Positions 28,201-36,316 of a stretch of DNA of 64,000 bases are shown piece after piece. How positions within the stretch are numbered: the stretch's first letter is position 1; each line of letters starts with the position of its first letter. The notes below the pieces were generated by a model. That model had not been told where the DNA came from. It searched no databases and saw only the letters and a program-made list of their open reading frames with translations. Origin of the DNA: CBDHEY01 sp965262305. GTDB lineage: Bacteria; Pseudomonadota; Gammaproteobacteria; Pseudomonadales; Cellvibrionaceae. Both the position numbers and the translations under genes were made by a program. Location of the stretch: assembly GCA_965262305.1 (NCBI GenBank), contig CBDHEY010000004.1:62001-126000 (forward strand), written 5' to 3'.

Positions 28201-29754
28201 TTACTTAGCCCAACCAAGAAGACGAATGAAGTTAGTTTGTTGATCTTTAGCACAAGTCTTAGACTTAACCCAACGCTTGTTTTTGAATACAGCGCGAGTT
28301 CCGATACCGTTTCCACAAGTAGGAGGAACAACACCAGTTACGTCGAACAACCAAAGAGCGTCACCGAAACCATCTTCAACATTGTCAAGATTAGTACTGT
28401 CTGGATGCTGAACAGCAACTACGAATTGAGTTGGTTTTTCTGGGTTCCAGATCATACCAGTCGCTTCAGCACCATCAACTTGGATACTTAAGAAGTGGTC
28501 AACAGACTCAGCAACACCATCGCTATCAACATCACGAGCGAACCAGATGTCACCACCAACGTCAGAACCATTTGGCGCATCTTCGATGATGTAGATGTTA
28601 CCTAGCGCATCTTGAGCCAAGTTGTCTGGAGAGTTAAGAACTGCAGTAGTAGGAAGGAAGTCTTTGTTCTTTGGAGTGTCTGCATCGCTAGCGAATACAC
28701 GTACTTTTGCACGAGTTTTGCTCAACAATTCAACAGAGTAGATAGTACGCTCAGAAGTAGCAGCGAAGTAAACTACTTCGTTACCGTTTTTCAACATACC
28801 AACTTCCATATCTTCTGGACGACCGTAAGGAGTAGCTCCTAATTCGTCAGCAGCTGGACGACCGCCACGAGTGTTGTCGTTAGAACGTGGGTCGTTAGTA
28901 GCACCGTTCATGAAAGGATCAATGTCTGTTAATGGAGTACCTTCTTCGTCAGTCATTGGAACCCAAGTAGCAAGACCAGTTCTAACAGCGTCTGCGTTAG
29001 AAGCGTCGCTCCAAAGATCAGAAGGAACACCGTCGAAAGCGTCTACAGAAAGTACAAAAGTTTGACCTGAAGTGTAGTCACCTGGAGTAGTGAATTCGAT
29101 TTTGTAAAGAGAACCAGAATTCCACTCATCAACGTAGAAAAGTGTGTTGCCATCTTTGCTGAAACGTAAACCTTCGTGAGAAACGTTAGCAATGCTTTCT
29201 AGCTCACGGTAAACGATTTCTTCAACAGGTGCTTTAGGGTTAAGGATTTCCATGATTTTACCTTCACCTGACCACTCTTCACCCAATAACAAAGTTCCGT
29301 TAGGAGTGAAAGTCGCTGGGTCAAATGCACCCCAGTCAGAAGACCAATCGCCTTCCAAACCACCCATGTCACCAGCAAAAATAGTTTCTGCAGTGTCATC
29401 AGCGATGCTGTAACGAGTAGCGCCAGCGCCAACAGCAGTTTCGTGAGGAATGAAAACATACTCACCAGTTTCATCAAAAGCAACCATGTCCCACATTGAA
29501 GCACCACGACCTAGGCCAGGTACACGAACAACAGATTGACCAATGCTTGATTCAATTTCAGCCATGCTAGTCAAGTTAACTTGTGTAATCCCAGCAGGAG
29601 TTTGCCAAGGAGAGTTCAACTCGTTAATTTGATTAGGAACAGTTACAGCAGAAGATTGAGTAAGTGGAGTGAAGTAAGGTTGAGTACCAGCTACTGCAAC
29701 CTGAGTAATTGCTAAAGACAAAGCTCCAGCAACAAATTTTTGTGTAGTATTCAT
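28201..29754 (-). CDS. phoX: PhoX-like (DUF839) secreted phosphatase
   Basis: 517 residues from ATG 29754, which has AAGGAA eight bases upstream; the earlier ATG at 29772 overlaps that site and is less likely. A Sec-type signal peptide (ALSLAITQVAVAG) has no twin-arginine motif, unlike classical PhoX. DUF839/PhoX-like segments are HETAVGAGATRYSI, LLLGEEWSGEGKIM, VSHEGLRFSKDGNTLFYVDEW, and YGRPEDMEVG. A DVDSDGVAE loop could bind Ca2+, in line with Ca-dependent PhoX enzymes. Regular, biased codon use suggests high expression. A Pho box lies upstream and a strong terminator downstream, so it should be a phosphate-starvation phosphomonoesterase. Confidence 0.82.
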   Translation of the reverse strand: MNTTQKFVAGALSLAITQVAVAGTQPYFTPLTQSSAVTVPNQINELNSPWQTPAGITQVNLTSMAEIESSIGQSVVRVPGLGRGASMWDMVAFDETGEYVFIPHETAVGAGATRYSIADDTAETIFAGDMGGLEGDWSSDWGAFDPATFTPNGTLLLGEEWSGEGKIMEILNPKAPVEEIVYRELESIANVSHEGLRFSKDGNTLFYVDEWNSGSLYKIEFTTPGDYTSGQTFVLSVDAFDGVPSDLWSDASNADAVRTGLATWVPMTDEEGTPLTDIDPFMNGATNDPRSNDNTRGGRPAADELGATPYGRPEDMEVGMLKNGNEVVYFAATSERTIYSVELLSKTRAKVRVFASDADTPKNKDFLPTTAVLNSPDNLAQDALGNIYIIEDAPNGSDVGGDIWFARDVDSDGVAESVDHFLSIQVDGAEATGMIWNPEKPTQFVVAVQHPDSTNLDNVEDGFGDALWLFDVTGVVPPTCGNGIGTRAVFKNKRWVKSKTCAKDQQTNFIRLLGWAK

Positions 29755-29895
29755 TATACAGTTCCTTAACATAATAAGTTTTTGGAATTGATGGATCAGT
29801 TTAATAGTAGGATTACATCCATGAATCAGCTTGTGTTTTGTAATGTCACTGATTAAGAAAAATGCGTCACGAAAATCCTTTTTGACGGCGCACTC

Positions 29896-29940
29896 ATTCT
29901 GCTTTTAGTTTGTGACGAATTAGTTACTGATCTGTGAATT
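29896..29940 (-). promoter_or_regulatory. Probable Pho box and -10 of phoX
   Basis: On the minus strand three 7-base repeats at 11-bp period with 4-base spacers: AATTCAC, CAGTAAC and TCGTCAC (29940 down to 29912). A -10-like CAGAAT (29901-29896) starts exactly 10 bases after the last repeat. This is the PhoB-dependent promoter layout in front of a phosphatase gene. The transcript leader would be about 130 bases. Confidence 0.62.
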
Positions 29941-29964
29941 TATTGACATAATTTACAAAAGTAA

Positions 29965-30118
29965 AAAAATTAATATCTACACAACAAAAATTAATATCTA
30001 CACAACAAAAATTAATATCTACACAACAAAAATTAATATCTACACAACAAAAATTAATGTCTACACAACAAAAATTAATATCTACACAACAAAAATTAAT
30101 ATCTACACAACAAAAATT
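29965..30118. repeat. 21-bp tandem repeat, seven copies
   Basis: Seven head-to-tail copies of a 21-base unit that begins AAAAATTAATAT and ends CTACACAAC, then a partial eighth (AAAAATT). Only one substitution is visible: the fifth CTACACAAC copy (30061) is preceded by ATGT and not ATAT. The A5 tract recurs every 21 bases, two helical turns, so the block should be intrinsically curved. It lies 25 bases upstream of the phoX Pho box and 39 bases after the di-haem lipoprotein gene. No spacers, so not a CRISPR. Confidence 0.95.
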
Positions 30119-30156
30119 TAAAAAATATTTAATATTTTATTCATATTTTTGTTATT

Positions 30157-31812
30157 TTAATTTACATTCCAGTTTAAGCGAATATCCCAAGAGTATTGAA
30201 ACTTTTTATCAAGCGTCTCTGTTGTTTCATTGTCGATCCGATCAAAAACATTTTTGGGAGGCTTAACAGTCGCATCACGTCCAAAAAGAAAATCCTGCTC
30301 TTCGACGATAGCCTTGTAGGCTTTGTTTAATTCAAGTGCACGTTCAACGGAAGGTGTGATTAAAGTATAAACATCACTCGCAGCGATTTTTTCATGTTTG
30401 ATCGAACCGTCATCGTTAAACCAACGTGACTCCATCTCCGGGTTATTGCGAAATTCTCCACCGCCACCAATTCTTGAAAGATAACGGGCAATCTCTCCCA
30501 TTGAGTCACCATGACTCGGAGCATCTGGCATTCCCTTAAGATCAATATATTTCCAACCTTTGGCTCCATCGACTTTACGCGCAAAACTAAATGTTTTATC
30601 AATAGTTGCGCCAATCGAACCGTGACACCCCATACAGAAAAGGGTTTCTTCATAAGAGTTTTCACGAAGGCGACCATTTTTATTTTCAATAAAGCCTTGT
30701 ATCGCCCAACCAAATCCATTATCTAAACCAAGTTGACCTAGATTATTGTATCCTGGTAGATTACCGGCTTCTTTTTCATAGCCTTCTTCAATGTAGTACT
30801 GTTCTACAACAAATTTAGGATACGCTCGATACTTCCTCATATAACGTACTTCTTTCATGCGCTTAGAGTAGGTTATCTCGCCTTTATCACTGATACCAAC
30901 ATATCTGACGGTATGCAAAAACTCCGTATCTTGAGGGAATATAAACGTTTCCAAGTAGTATTCTTTAGCCGCGCCAACATAGCTATCTAGTTTACTTATA
31001 CTTTCTACTACGGATAGTTTGCCATCACCATTTAAATCAACACCCACCTCTTTTTCTGAAATTGGCAAAGAGTCAATCTTATCCAAGCCTTTCATATTTG
31101 CTTCTAAAATTGCGAGATTGGCTTTATATACATCACGAGAAAAATTACCATCTTGCGTGGTACGATAGGGTTCGGACAAGCGAATCATCACGTCATCAGT
31201 AGATCCGTTTGTTGGCCAAAATGTGCTAGGAAAGGGTTTATAGTTGTATGCAATCCAGTTTGTGCCATCTTTTGCAAAGCCCTCGTCATCAAAGGCATCT
31301 GCCCCATACTGAAGGTTTTCCAAATCTGGAATCCACCCTTTAAATCCTTCTTCACGCAAACGACCTGCCAGCTCACTATAATTATCTTGATCAATCCATG
31401 TACGTATTTCTTCGTCAGAAATTTGGTTAACTCTTTCAGACCGATCTTCAAATAAATTATTCCAATGATTCTTCATTCCAAGATCACTAAAGCTGTACGC
31501 TTCTTGTAATTCACCATCATGCATAGTGTTTTCACGACCAGGAATCTTGTCCTGATGACAGACATAACAGGGATTAAACTTCGCTTCGGTTTTGGTATAG
31601 CATTGAGGAGGAATGATCGCTTCGCGGTTAAATGTCGCAGAAACTGGATGCAAATTGGGCCTAGCGGGCACTGCATCATCGGAGTATTGTAAAATAGCCA
31701 AGACATCTTCATAGCCTTTAGGCTTACCTTCAGTTTGGTTTGTGGCTAACTGACTTTTGCAGCCAAAGAGTAAACTTAAAAGAATAAATGAAATAAAAAT
31801 CTTAATTGACAC
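30157..31812 (-). CDS. Di-haem c-type cytochrome lipoprotein with EF-hand loop
   Basis: 551 residues with a lipoprotein signal (LLSLLFGCKS, lipobox LFGC). Two haem c motifs are present: CYVCH (residues 82-86) and CMGCH (393-397), separated by about 300 residues. Between them lies a canonical 12-residue EF-hand loop, DLNGDGKLSVVE. The rest is not recognised. It is probably an envelope electron carrier or oxidoreductase of unknown partner. It belongs to a run of minus-strand genes but is separated from both neighbours by a hairpin upstream and by the 21-bp repeats downstream. Confidence 0.82.
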   Translation of the reverse strand: MSIKIFISFILLSLLFGCKSQLATNQTEGKPKGYEDVLAILQYSDDAVPARPNLHPVSATFNREAIIPPQCYTKTEAKFNPCYVCHQDKIPGRENTMHDGELQEAYSFSDLGMKNHWNNLFEDRSERVNQISDEEIRTWIDQDNYSELAGRLREEGFKGWIPDLENLQYGADAFDDEGFAKDGTNWIAYNYKPFPSTFWPTNGSTDDVMIRLSEPYRTTQDGNFSRDVYKANLAILEANMKGLDKIDSLPISEKEVGVDLNGDGKLSVVESISKLDSYVGAAKEYYLETFIFPQDTEFLHTVRYVGISDKGEITYSKRMKEVRYMRKYRAYPKFVVEQYYIEEGYEKEAGNLPGYNNLGQLGLDNGFGWAIQGFIENKNGRLRENSYEETLFCMGCHGSIGATIDKTFSFARKVDGAKGWKYIDLKGMPDAPSHGDSMGEIARYLSRIGGGGEFRNNPEMESRWFNDDGSIKHEKIAASDVYTLITPSVERALELNKAYKAIVEEQDFLFGRDATVKPPKNVFDRIDNETTETLDKKFQYSWDIRLNWNVN

Positions 31813-31897
31813 GACTTAAAATCTCTCACGAAAAGTAATAAGAATCAATACTATTACTATTTTATAAAAGAAAAATGACAAACCTGACAATAAGAAG

Positions 31898-31937
31898 AAG
31901 TTTTGTGCAGCTAACAGTGTAGCTACACAAAAAACTT
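31898..31937 (-). terminator. Hairpin, probable terminator of the 31950 gene
   Basis: Arms AAGTTTTGTG-C-AGCT and AGCT-A-CACAAAA-AACTT form a long stem with a single mismatch. It sits 12 bases beyond the stop codon of the VPLPW protein gene. The following T-tract is interrupted, so termination efficiency is uncertain. Confidence 0.5.
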
Positions 31938-31949
31938 ATAGGGGTATTA

Positions 31950-32567
31950 CTAATTCGGCGTGCGAACTTTTATACCAAAATAAGACAATATCACGCCCAA
32001 GATAAGAAGCATAAACCAAGGTAAGGGAACTTCTTCATCCACTAATTCAGGTATAGGCTCTGGAGATGCGACATTTAAGGGTTCACTCGCTCGATCATAA
32101 CGGAAGGTACCGCCACCCCTTGCGCCCCATAAAGTGAAGGTAATATCAATATATATATCGTCGTCAATAAGATGCACTACACCTGCTCGATTTAAGATAT
32201 TATTTTCCAAATTACCACGGCTTCCTAATGCTGTCTGCCAATCAGTAAAATTCAATGAAGCAAAATCTGCGGCCGAAATAGACGCTGGATTGCCATTCAA
32301 CCCGGCAAATGCCCATTCGGTGCCTAGCGGACTGGATCGACTTGTGTATTCAGTTTCAAACCCAGGCGCAATATTGAATATGCCTCTTTCAACATCACGC
32401 GTTATCCATACATTATCTGTAATACGATCTTGATTACTAGGAAGACTCGGGAAACCGATACCTTTTTCAAAAGTGATAACCGATTCTGTCCAGACTTCTT
32501 GCGCCTGCAATGAACTCGAAATTACAAGCATATATATTGAACACAAAAACACCCAATTTATTTTCAT
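31950..32567 (-). CDS. Secreted protein with C-terminal sorting-like segment
   Basis: About 205 residues from ATG 32567 (MKINWVFLCSIY), chosen because GGAGAAG lies five bases upstream; an earlier ATG at 32606 falls inside a palindromic operator. Signal peptide ends near SSLQAQ. The middle is beta-rich (FTLWGARGGGTFRYDRAS), resembling choice-of-anchor exported proteins. The C-terminus is VPLPWF + hydrophobic helix + Lys/Arg (IKVRTPN), the layout of a CTERM-type processing and anchoring signal. No sortase, exosortase or rhombosortase gene is in the window. Function unknown. Confidence 0.7.
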   Translation of the reverse strand: MKINWVFLCSIYMLVISSSLQAQEVWTESVITFEKGIGFPSLPSNQDRITDNVWITRDVERGIFNIAPGFETEYTSRSSPLGTEWAFAGLNGNPASISAADFASLNFTDWQTALGSRGNLENNILNRAGVVHLIDDDIYIDITFTLWGARGGGTFRYDRASEPLNVASPEPIPELVDEEVPLPWFMLLILGVILSYFGIKVRTPN

Positions 32568-32602
32568 TAGCACTTCTCCAATTTTTTTAAGGAGAATATC
32601 AA

Positions 32603-32648
32603 ACATCGATTAAATCGATGTAACACTATTATGAAATGTAAATGTCAA
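32603..32648 (-). promoter_or_regulatory. Promoter with palindromic operator
   Basis: Minus strand: -35 TTGACA (32648-32643), 17-base spacer, weak -10 TGTTAC (32625-32620), then a perfect 9-bp palindrome ACATCGATT-A-AATCGATGT (32603-32621) spanning the -10 edge and the expected transcription start. This is the position of a repressor operator for the 31950 gene. Confidence 0.55.
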
Positions 32649-32811
32649 ACCAAAGCTTCAAAAGATCTCAAATCTATTAGTGAGAAATCACTTGGGCGTG
32701 AAACTGCTTAAAGGGTAATCAGCAGAATTAAATGGCTGAATAGGAGAAATTTAAAGGCCATTTTTTAAACTTCTCTCTAATTATAAAATTGGTATGTTTT
32801 CTAACACTTAA

Positions 32812-34887
32812 TCATTTTTTTGCTGATTTTATAATTGGAGTAAGTAACTCTGCACCTAATATTTGTTTTTCTAAATTGGGACCCTGCACTTCAATTTTGA
32901 TCTCCGCTTCCATAATATCGTCGAAGTATTCGATTAAAATATAGTGCTTTCCTTTATCTAAAAACAGCGTTTTGGACTCTGTGAGTACTGAGTGTGGATG
33001 CCAATTATTAATAATTTCTTGCTCGTTAAGAATTAATTTCACTCCATCATCACTCGTGGAAGTAAAAGTATATTCTCCGGCAGTGTTTGCATTAAAGAGA
33101 CCTTCCCACCTGATAGAGAAAAAATTGTGAGTCACATCTGGGAAGGGTGCATTTCGCCCCCAATCAAAGGAAATTGCCTTGTCGAGCCTTTGGTATGTTA
33201 ATGTTTCGAAGTTTTTACCTACAAAATATTGACCGATAACCCCTTCTGCGCCAACTAGTACGTTGTTTTTAGAAAACATAGGTTCAACATATCCCCACTG
33301 GCCCGAAACATCAGTCCAAATCGGCTTTAACTCACCGAGTTTCCCTTTTCCACGATAATAATATTCATAGAATTCTCTATTTGGGTAGGCTCTTATCAAT
33401 GCGCCATAATCTGCTGAACCACCGTAATTACCATTATCCTGAGCGATTAGAACCGAATCGTCAAAATCTAGGGAGTTTCTCGGTAAATCTACTTGATGAA
33501 TAGAGCCTGAACGCGTTTTTAGAAACACAATTGCATTTTTTATTTCCAATTCATCAATCGTTCGAAACAAATTCGTTCTTTCGTACACTCTTTTCTCTGC
33601 TTCCATTGCATGATGCGTGATGTTTTTTAATGACAGACTCCCTAAAAGAACCATCGTAATAACGATTAATCGATCTTCTTTTAGAAATGAATCTAAAAGG
33701 GCTGCACACGTTAATGTTAAGGGAATAAAAAGAGAATAATAATATCTCGGCCCATATTGGTTCGCTGGAGGTCCACCATAAAGCATGTATATCAAGATAA
33801 CTAAAAATATTGCCACAATACAGGCTATTAATATGGATTTTCCTCCTTTTGCAGTCAGATTAAAATAGAAGACAAAGGGAGCCAATACTAACAACCAAGT
33901 CCATATATGCCATTCGAATAAAAGTTTTACATTAGGTATTGTTCTCTGTAAAAAACCCACATCATATATTCGATTAAACTGAACACTTGTGCTTCCATCT
34001 TCTTGCGGAACTTGAAAAATAAACCGAGTACTTTGGTCGTTAGGATTGTAGTACTCATAGGCAGTTTGCAACGGGTTCCCGGTTAAATCAAAATTGTATA
34101 AAAGCAACATAATTAGCCAGAAAACACCGCCCAAAATAAAATATGCTATGTGCTTATATATAGTTTTATCTATTTTTCGTTGCCAGCCAAAATATAGTAT
34201 GAAGAGTATCAACAAATAGGGTATTGGATCTAAAAACCGTGTAACAACCGCCAAACCAAATGAGAATCCTGAAAGCATAAAGTAATGCCTAGTTCCATCA
34301 TTATCTAAATCGATTTTTGATAATGCATTACAAAAGAAATATAGGAATAATCCAATAAAAAATGCGTTTATCGTATGAGAGAAGTAAGAACCAGAATTTA
34401 AGAGAAACCAGGAACTCATCAATCCCATTAGGCTCGCTAATATACCGACCCGAGTATTAAAAAATCTCTTCCCAAATTGAAACAATAGAAAAATGGTCAA
34501 TACACCAAAAAAAACATTTGTTAGCCAGTAAGCCTTAAGACCTGAAATACTTTCTAACCAAGCAAAGGGAACCATAAATAATGAATAACCAAATGGAAAC
34601 CGCCCGTAATACTTTCCATCTGTATGCCCAATATGAACCAAATAAAAATAGTTTTGTATTCTTTCTCCATACTCATTTGGAGGATGTAAAGTATGATGAG
34701 TTTGGAAGCGCGCTAGATTTTTCGCTTGAAAAACATAAGCATATTCATCAGCGGAATTTGGAAAATTGTGTAAGATTTTAAGAGATATAAAGCTTATAAC
34801 AGCAAATGCAAAAATCAATATAGAGCATAGATATCGGCTATATCTTTGCTTAAAAGTAAAATTTAAAATCTGTTTCTGAAAGGTCAT
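32812..34887 (-). CDS. GT-C (GT39/ArnT-like) glycosyltransferase with C-terminal PA14 domain
   Basis: 691 residues. The first ~430 are a polytopic GT-C fold with about eleven helices; the first periplasmic loop carries the acidic motif NSADEYAYVFQAKNLAR expected of polyprenyl-phosphate-dependent transferases. After a periplasmic segment comes a PA14-like beta domain (about 545-680): GVIGQYFVGKNF, FFSIRWEGLFNANTAGEYTF, TSDDGVKLILNEQEIINNW. PA14 usually binds carbohydrate. The fusion suggests a membrane transferase with its own periplasmic glycan-binding module. No other glycan-assembly genes flank it except the divergent acyltransferase at 35080. Confidence 0.82.
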   Translation of the reverse strand: MTFQKQILNFTFKQRYSRYLCSILIFAFAVISFISLKILHNFPNSADEYAYVFQAKNLARFQTHHTLHPPNEYGERIQNYFYLVHIGHTDGKYYGRFPFGYSLFMVPFAWLESISGLKAYWLTNVFFGVLTIFLLFQFGKRFFNTRVGILASLMGLMSSWFLLNSGSYFSHTINAFFIGLFLYFFCNALSKIDLDNDGTRHYFMLSGFSFGLAVVTRFLDPIPYLLILFILYFGWQRKIDKTIYKHIAYFILGGVFWLIMLLLYNFDLTGNPLQTAYEYYNPNDQSTRFIFQVPQEDGSTSVQFNRIYDVGFLQRTIPNVKLLFEWHIWTWLLVLAPFVFYFNLTAKGGKSILIACIVAIFLVILIYMLYGGPPANQYGPRYYYSLFIPLTLTCAALLDSFLKEDRLIVITMVLLGSLSLKNITHHAMEAEKRVYERTNLFRTIDELEIKNAIVFLKTRSGSIHQVDLPRNSLDFDDSVLIAQDNGNYGGSADYGALIRAYPNREFYEYYYRGKGKLGELKPIWTDVSGQWGYVEPMFSKNNVLVGAEGVIGQYFVGKNFETLTYQRLDKAISFDWGRNAPFPDVTHNFFSIRWEGLFNANTAGEYTFTSTSDDGVKLILNEQEIINNWHPHSVLTESKTLFLDKGKHYILIEYFDDIMEAEIKIEVQGPNLEKQILGAELLTPIIKSAKK

Positions 34888-35079
34888 ATAAAATCCCTTT
34901 TACTATAACTCATACCAATGATAGATCCCAAAACATCAATTACTCAAGCTTAATTTCAATTCATTTACATCGTGTATATGGATCGCAGGACTAGATGACA
35001 TATTTTTTTATAGCAACTTTTCTGCAAGATTTAAGTACTAGTATTTATCTGAATTTTTTTCTAATAGGGAATCTATAAA

Positions 35080-36150
35080 TTGGACAATCTACACTCTGAA
35101 AGGTTAAATATCATTCGTTTCCCCCTTATTATTGGTGTTATTTTTATTCATAATTATGCGACATCAGTTCAGTTTGCTGGTGGGGTCGAGATAGGAGTAA
35201 ACGAAGCAAGCTCATTTTCTATACATTTACGTAATTTTATTTCTGATGGAGTTGCGAGACTAGCTGTTCCTATTTTTTTCCTGCTCTCCGGTTATTTCTT
35301 GTTTTTGAATACTAAACTTTCGTGGACAATTTTTCTTTCGAAGGTGAAAAATCGTGTTAAAAGCTTGCTTGTCCCTTTTTTATTTTGGAATTTATTTGTA
35401 CTGGCTTTTTTAGCCTTTGCACAAAATTTTGATTTAACGAAACAGTACTTTTCATCATCAAAAGTATTGATCAAAGACTTTACAGTGTTTGATTACTTAA
35501 ATGCAATGTTTGGTTTAACTACATCACCTATAGCATTTCAATTTTGGTTTATAAGAGATTTAATGTGTCTCGTTCTAATTTCACCGTTGATATACTTTTG
35601 TTTAAAAAGTATTCCGAGAATTTTTTTAATCACGTTGTTTTTGTTCTTTATAACAGAAACTTGGCATATATACATACCTCGCATCAATGCAATATTCTTT
35701 TTTTCGATAGGTATGTATTTAGCTAAACGAAGTAATTTATTTGTTTTTGATAACTATGGTGGAAAGTTTATATTAGTGTATTTAATTATCTTAACTATCG
35801 ATGTTTTCACAAAGCAATTTAGCTTTAATTATCAAATTCACAACATTGGTATCTTGGTCGGTATTCCTGCCGCCATTTATTTAACGAAATATGTTACCAA
35901 CTACACAAACTCAAAAAACCTTTTCATGTGGCTTGCTACCACTAGTTTTTTTGTTTTTGCTTCACATGAACCACTCTTAACCATCATTACAAAATTAACT
36001 TATGTAATTATTGCTCCATCATCTGATATTGAAACTTTAATAATTTATTTCGCTAGCCCTTTAATCACCATTGCATTTTCACTACTAGCGTATCTAATTT
36101 TGAAAAGATTTTTGCCTCAATTTACAAAGATTATCTCCGGCGGAAGGTAA
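35080..36150 (+). CDS. Acyltransferase 3 family membrane protein
   Basis: 356 residues, about ten helices. The N-terminus RLNIIRFPLIIGVIFIHNY contains the family R-x10-H motif; FFLLSGYFLF follows. It is of the OafA/WecH-type O-acyltransferase group. The start is TTG at 35080 with TAGGGA nine bases upstream; there is no nearby in-frame ATG. Low G+C and many Phe/Ile codons set it apart from the housekeeping genes. It diverges from the PA14 glycosyltransferase gene, and together they may modify a cell-surface glycan. Confidence 0.87.
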   Translation: MDNLHSERLNIIRFPLIIGVIFIHNYATSVQFAGGVEIGVNEASSFSIHLRNFISDGVARLAVPIFFLLSGYFLFLNTKLSWTIFLSKVKNRVKSLLVPFLFWNLFVLAFLAFAQNFDLTKQYFSSSKVLIKDFTVFDYLNAMFGLTTSPIAFQFWFIRDLMCLVLISPLIYFCLKSIPRIFLITLFLFFITETWHIYIPRINAIFFFSIGMYLAKRSNLFVFDNYGGKFILVYLIILTIDVFTKQFSFNYQIHNIGILVGIPAAIYLTKYVTNYTNSKNLFMWLATTSFFVFASHEPLLTIITKLTYVIIAPSSDIETLIIYFASPLITIAFSLLAYLILKRFLPQFTKIISGGR

Positions 36151-36278
36151 GTTTATTCCCTGTTTTGCTTTGTTAACGTTACAAAATACGTTAATTAGCA
36201 ATGAGGGTAATTTGCGTATGAAAGATTCTTAAATGAGATTTCGCAGACTCCGCTGATATACAAAAGAAAATAAAAAAG

Positions 36279-36306
36279 GATTACCCTTTTGGATAACTTT
36301 TTTTTA
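36279..36306 (+). terminator. Possible terminator after acyltransferase
   Basis: TTACCC-TTTT-GGATAA with one mismatch followed by eight T residues on the plus strand; on the minus strand TTATCC / GGGTAA is also followed by a T-run. About 130 bases after the stop codon. Weak stem. Confidence 0.4.
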
Positions 36307-36316
36307 TTAAAAGCCT

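Noticed and set aside
29965..30118. Repeat block as a CRISPR array
   Set aside because: Copies are head-to-tail with no spacers and a unit of 21 bp; no cas genes in the window.
30057..30266. Open frame encoding repeated STQQKLI units
   Set aside because: It is only the translation of the 21-bp repeat (divisible by three, so open in frame) and runs antisense into the di-haem lipoprotein gene; no ribosome-binding site.
31813..31900. Pho box before the di-haem lipoprotein gene
   Set aside because: Two GTCA elements occur on the minus strand (TTGTCAG, TGTCATT) but at 9-bp spacing, not 11, so they do not fit a PhoB site.
36151..36316. GacA-binding site upstream of the candidate small RNA
   Set aside because: The nearest palindrome (TTGT-TAACGTT-ACAA) lacks the TGTAAG/CTTACA arms and spacing.
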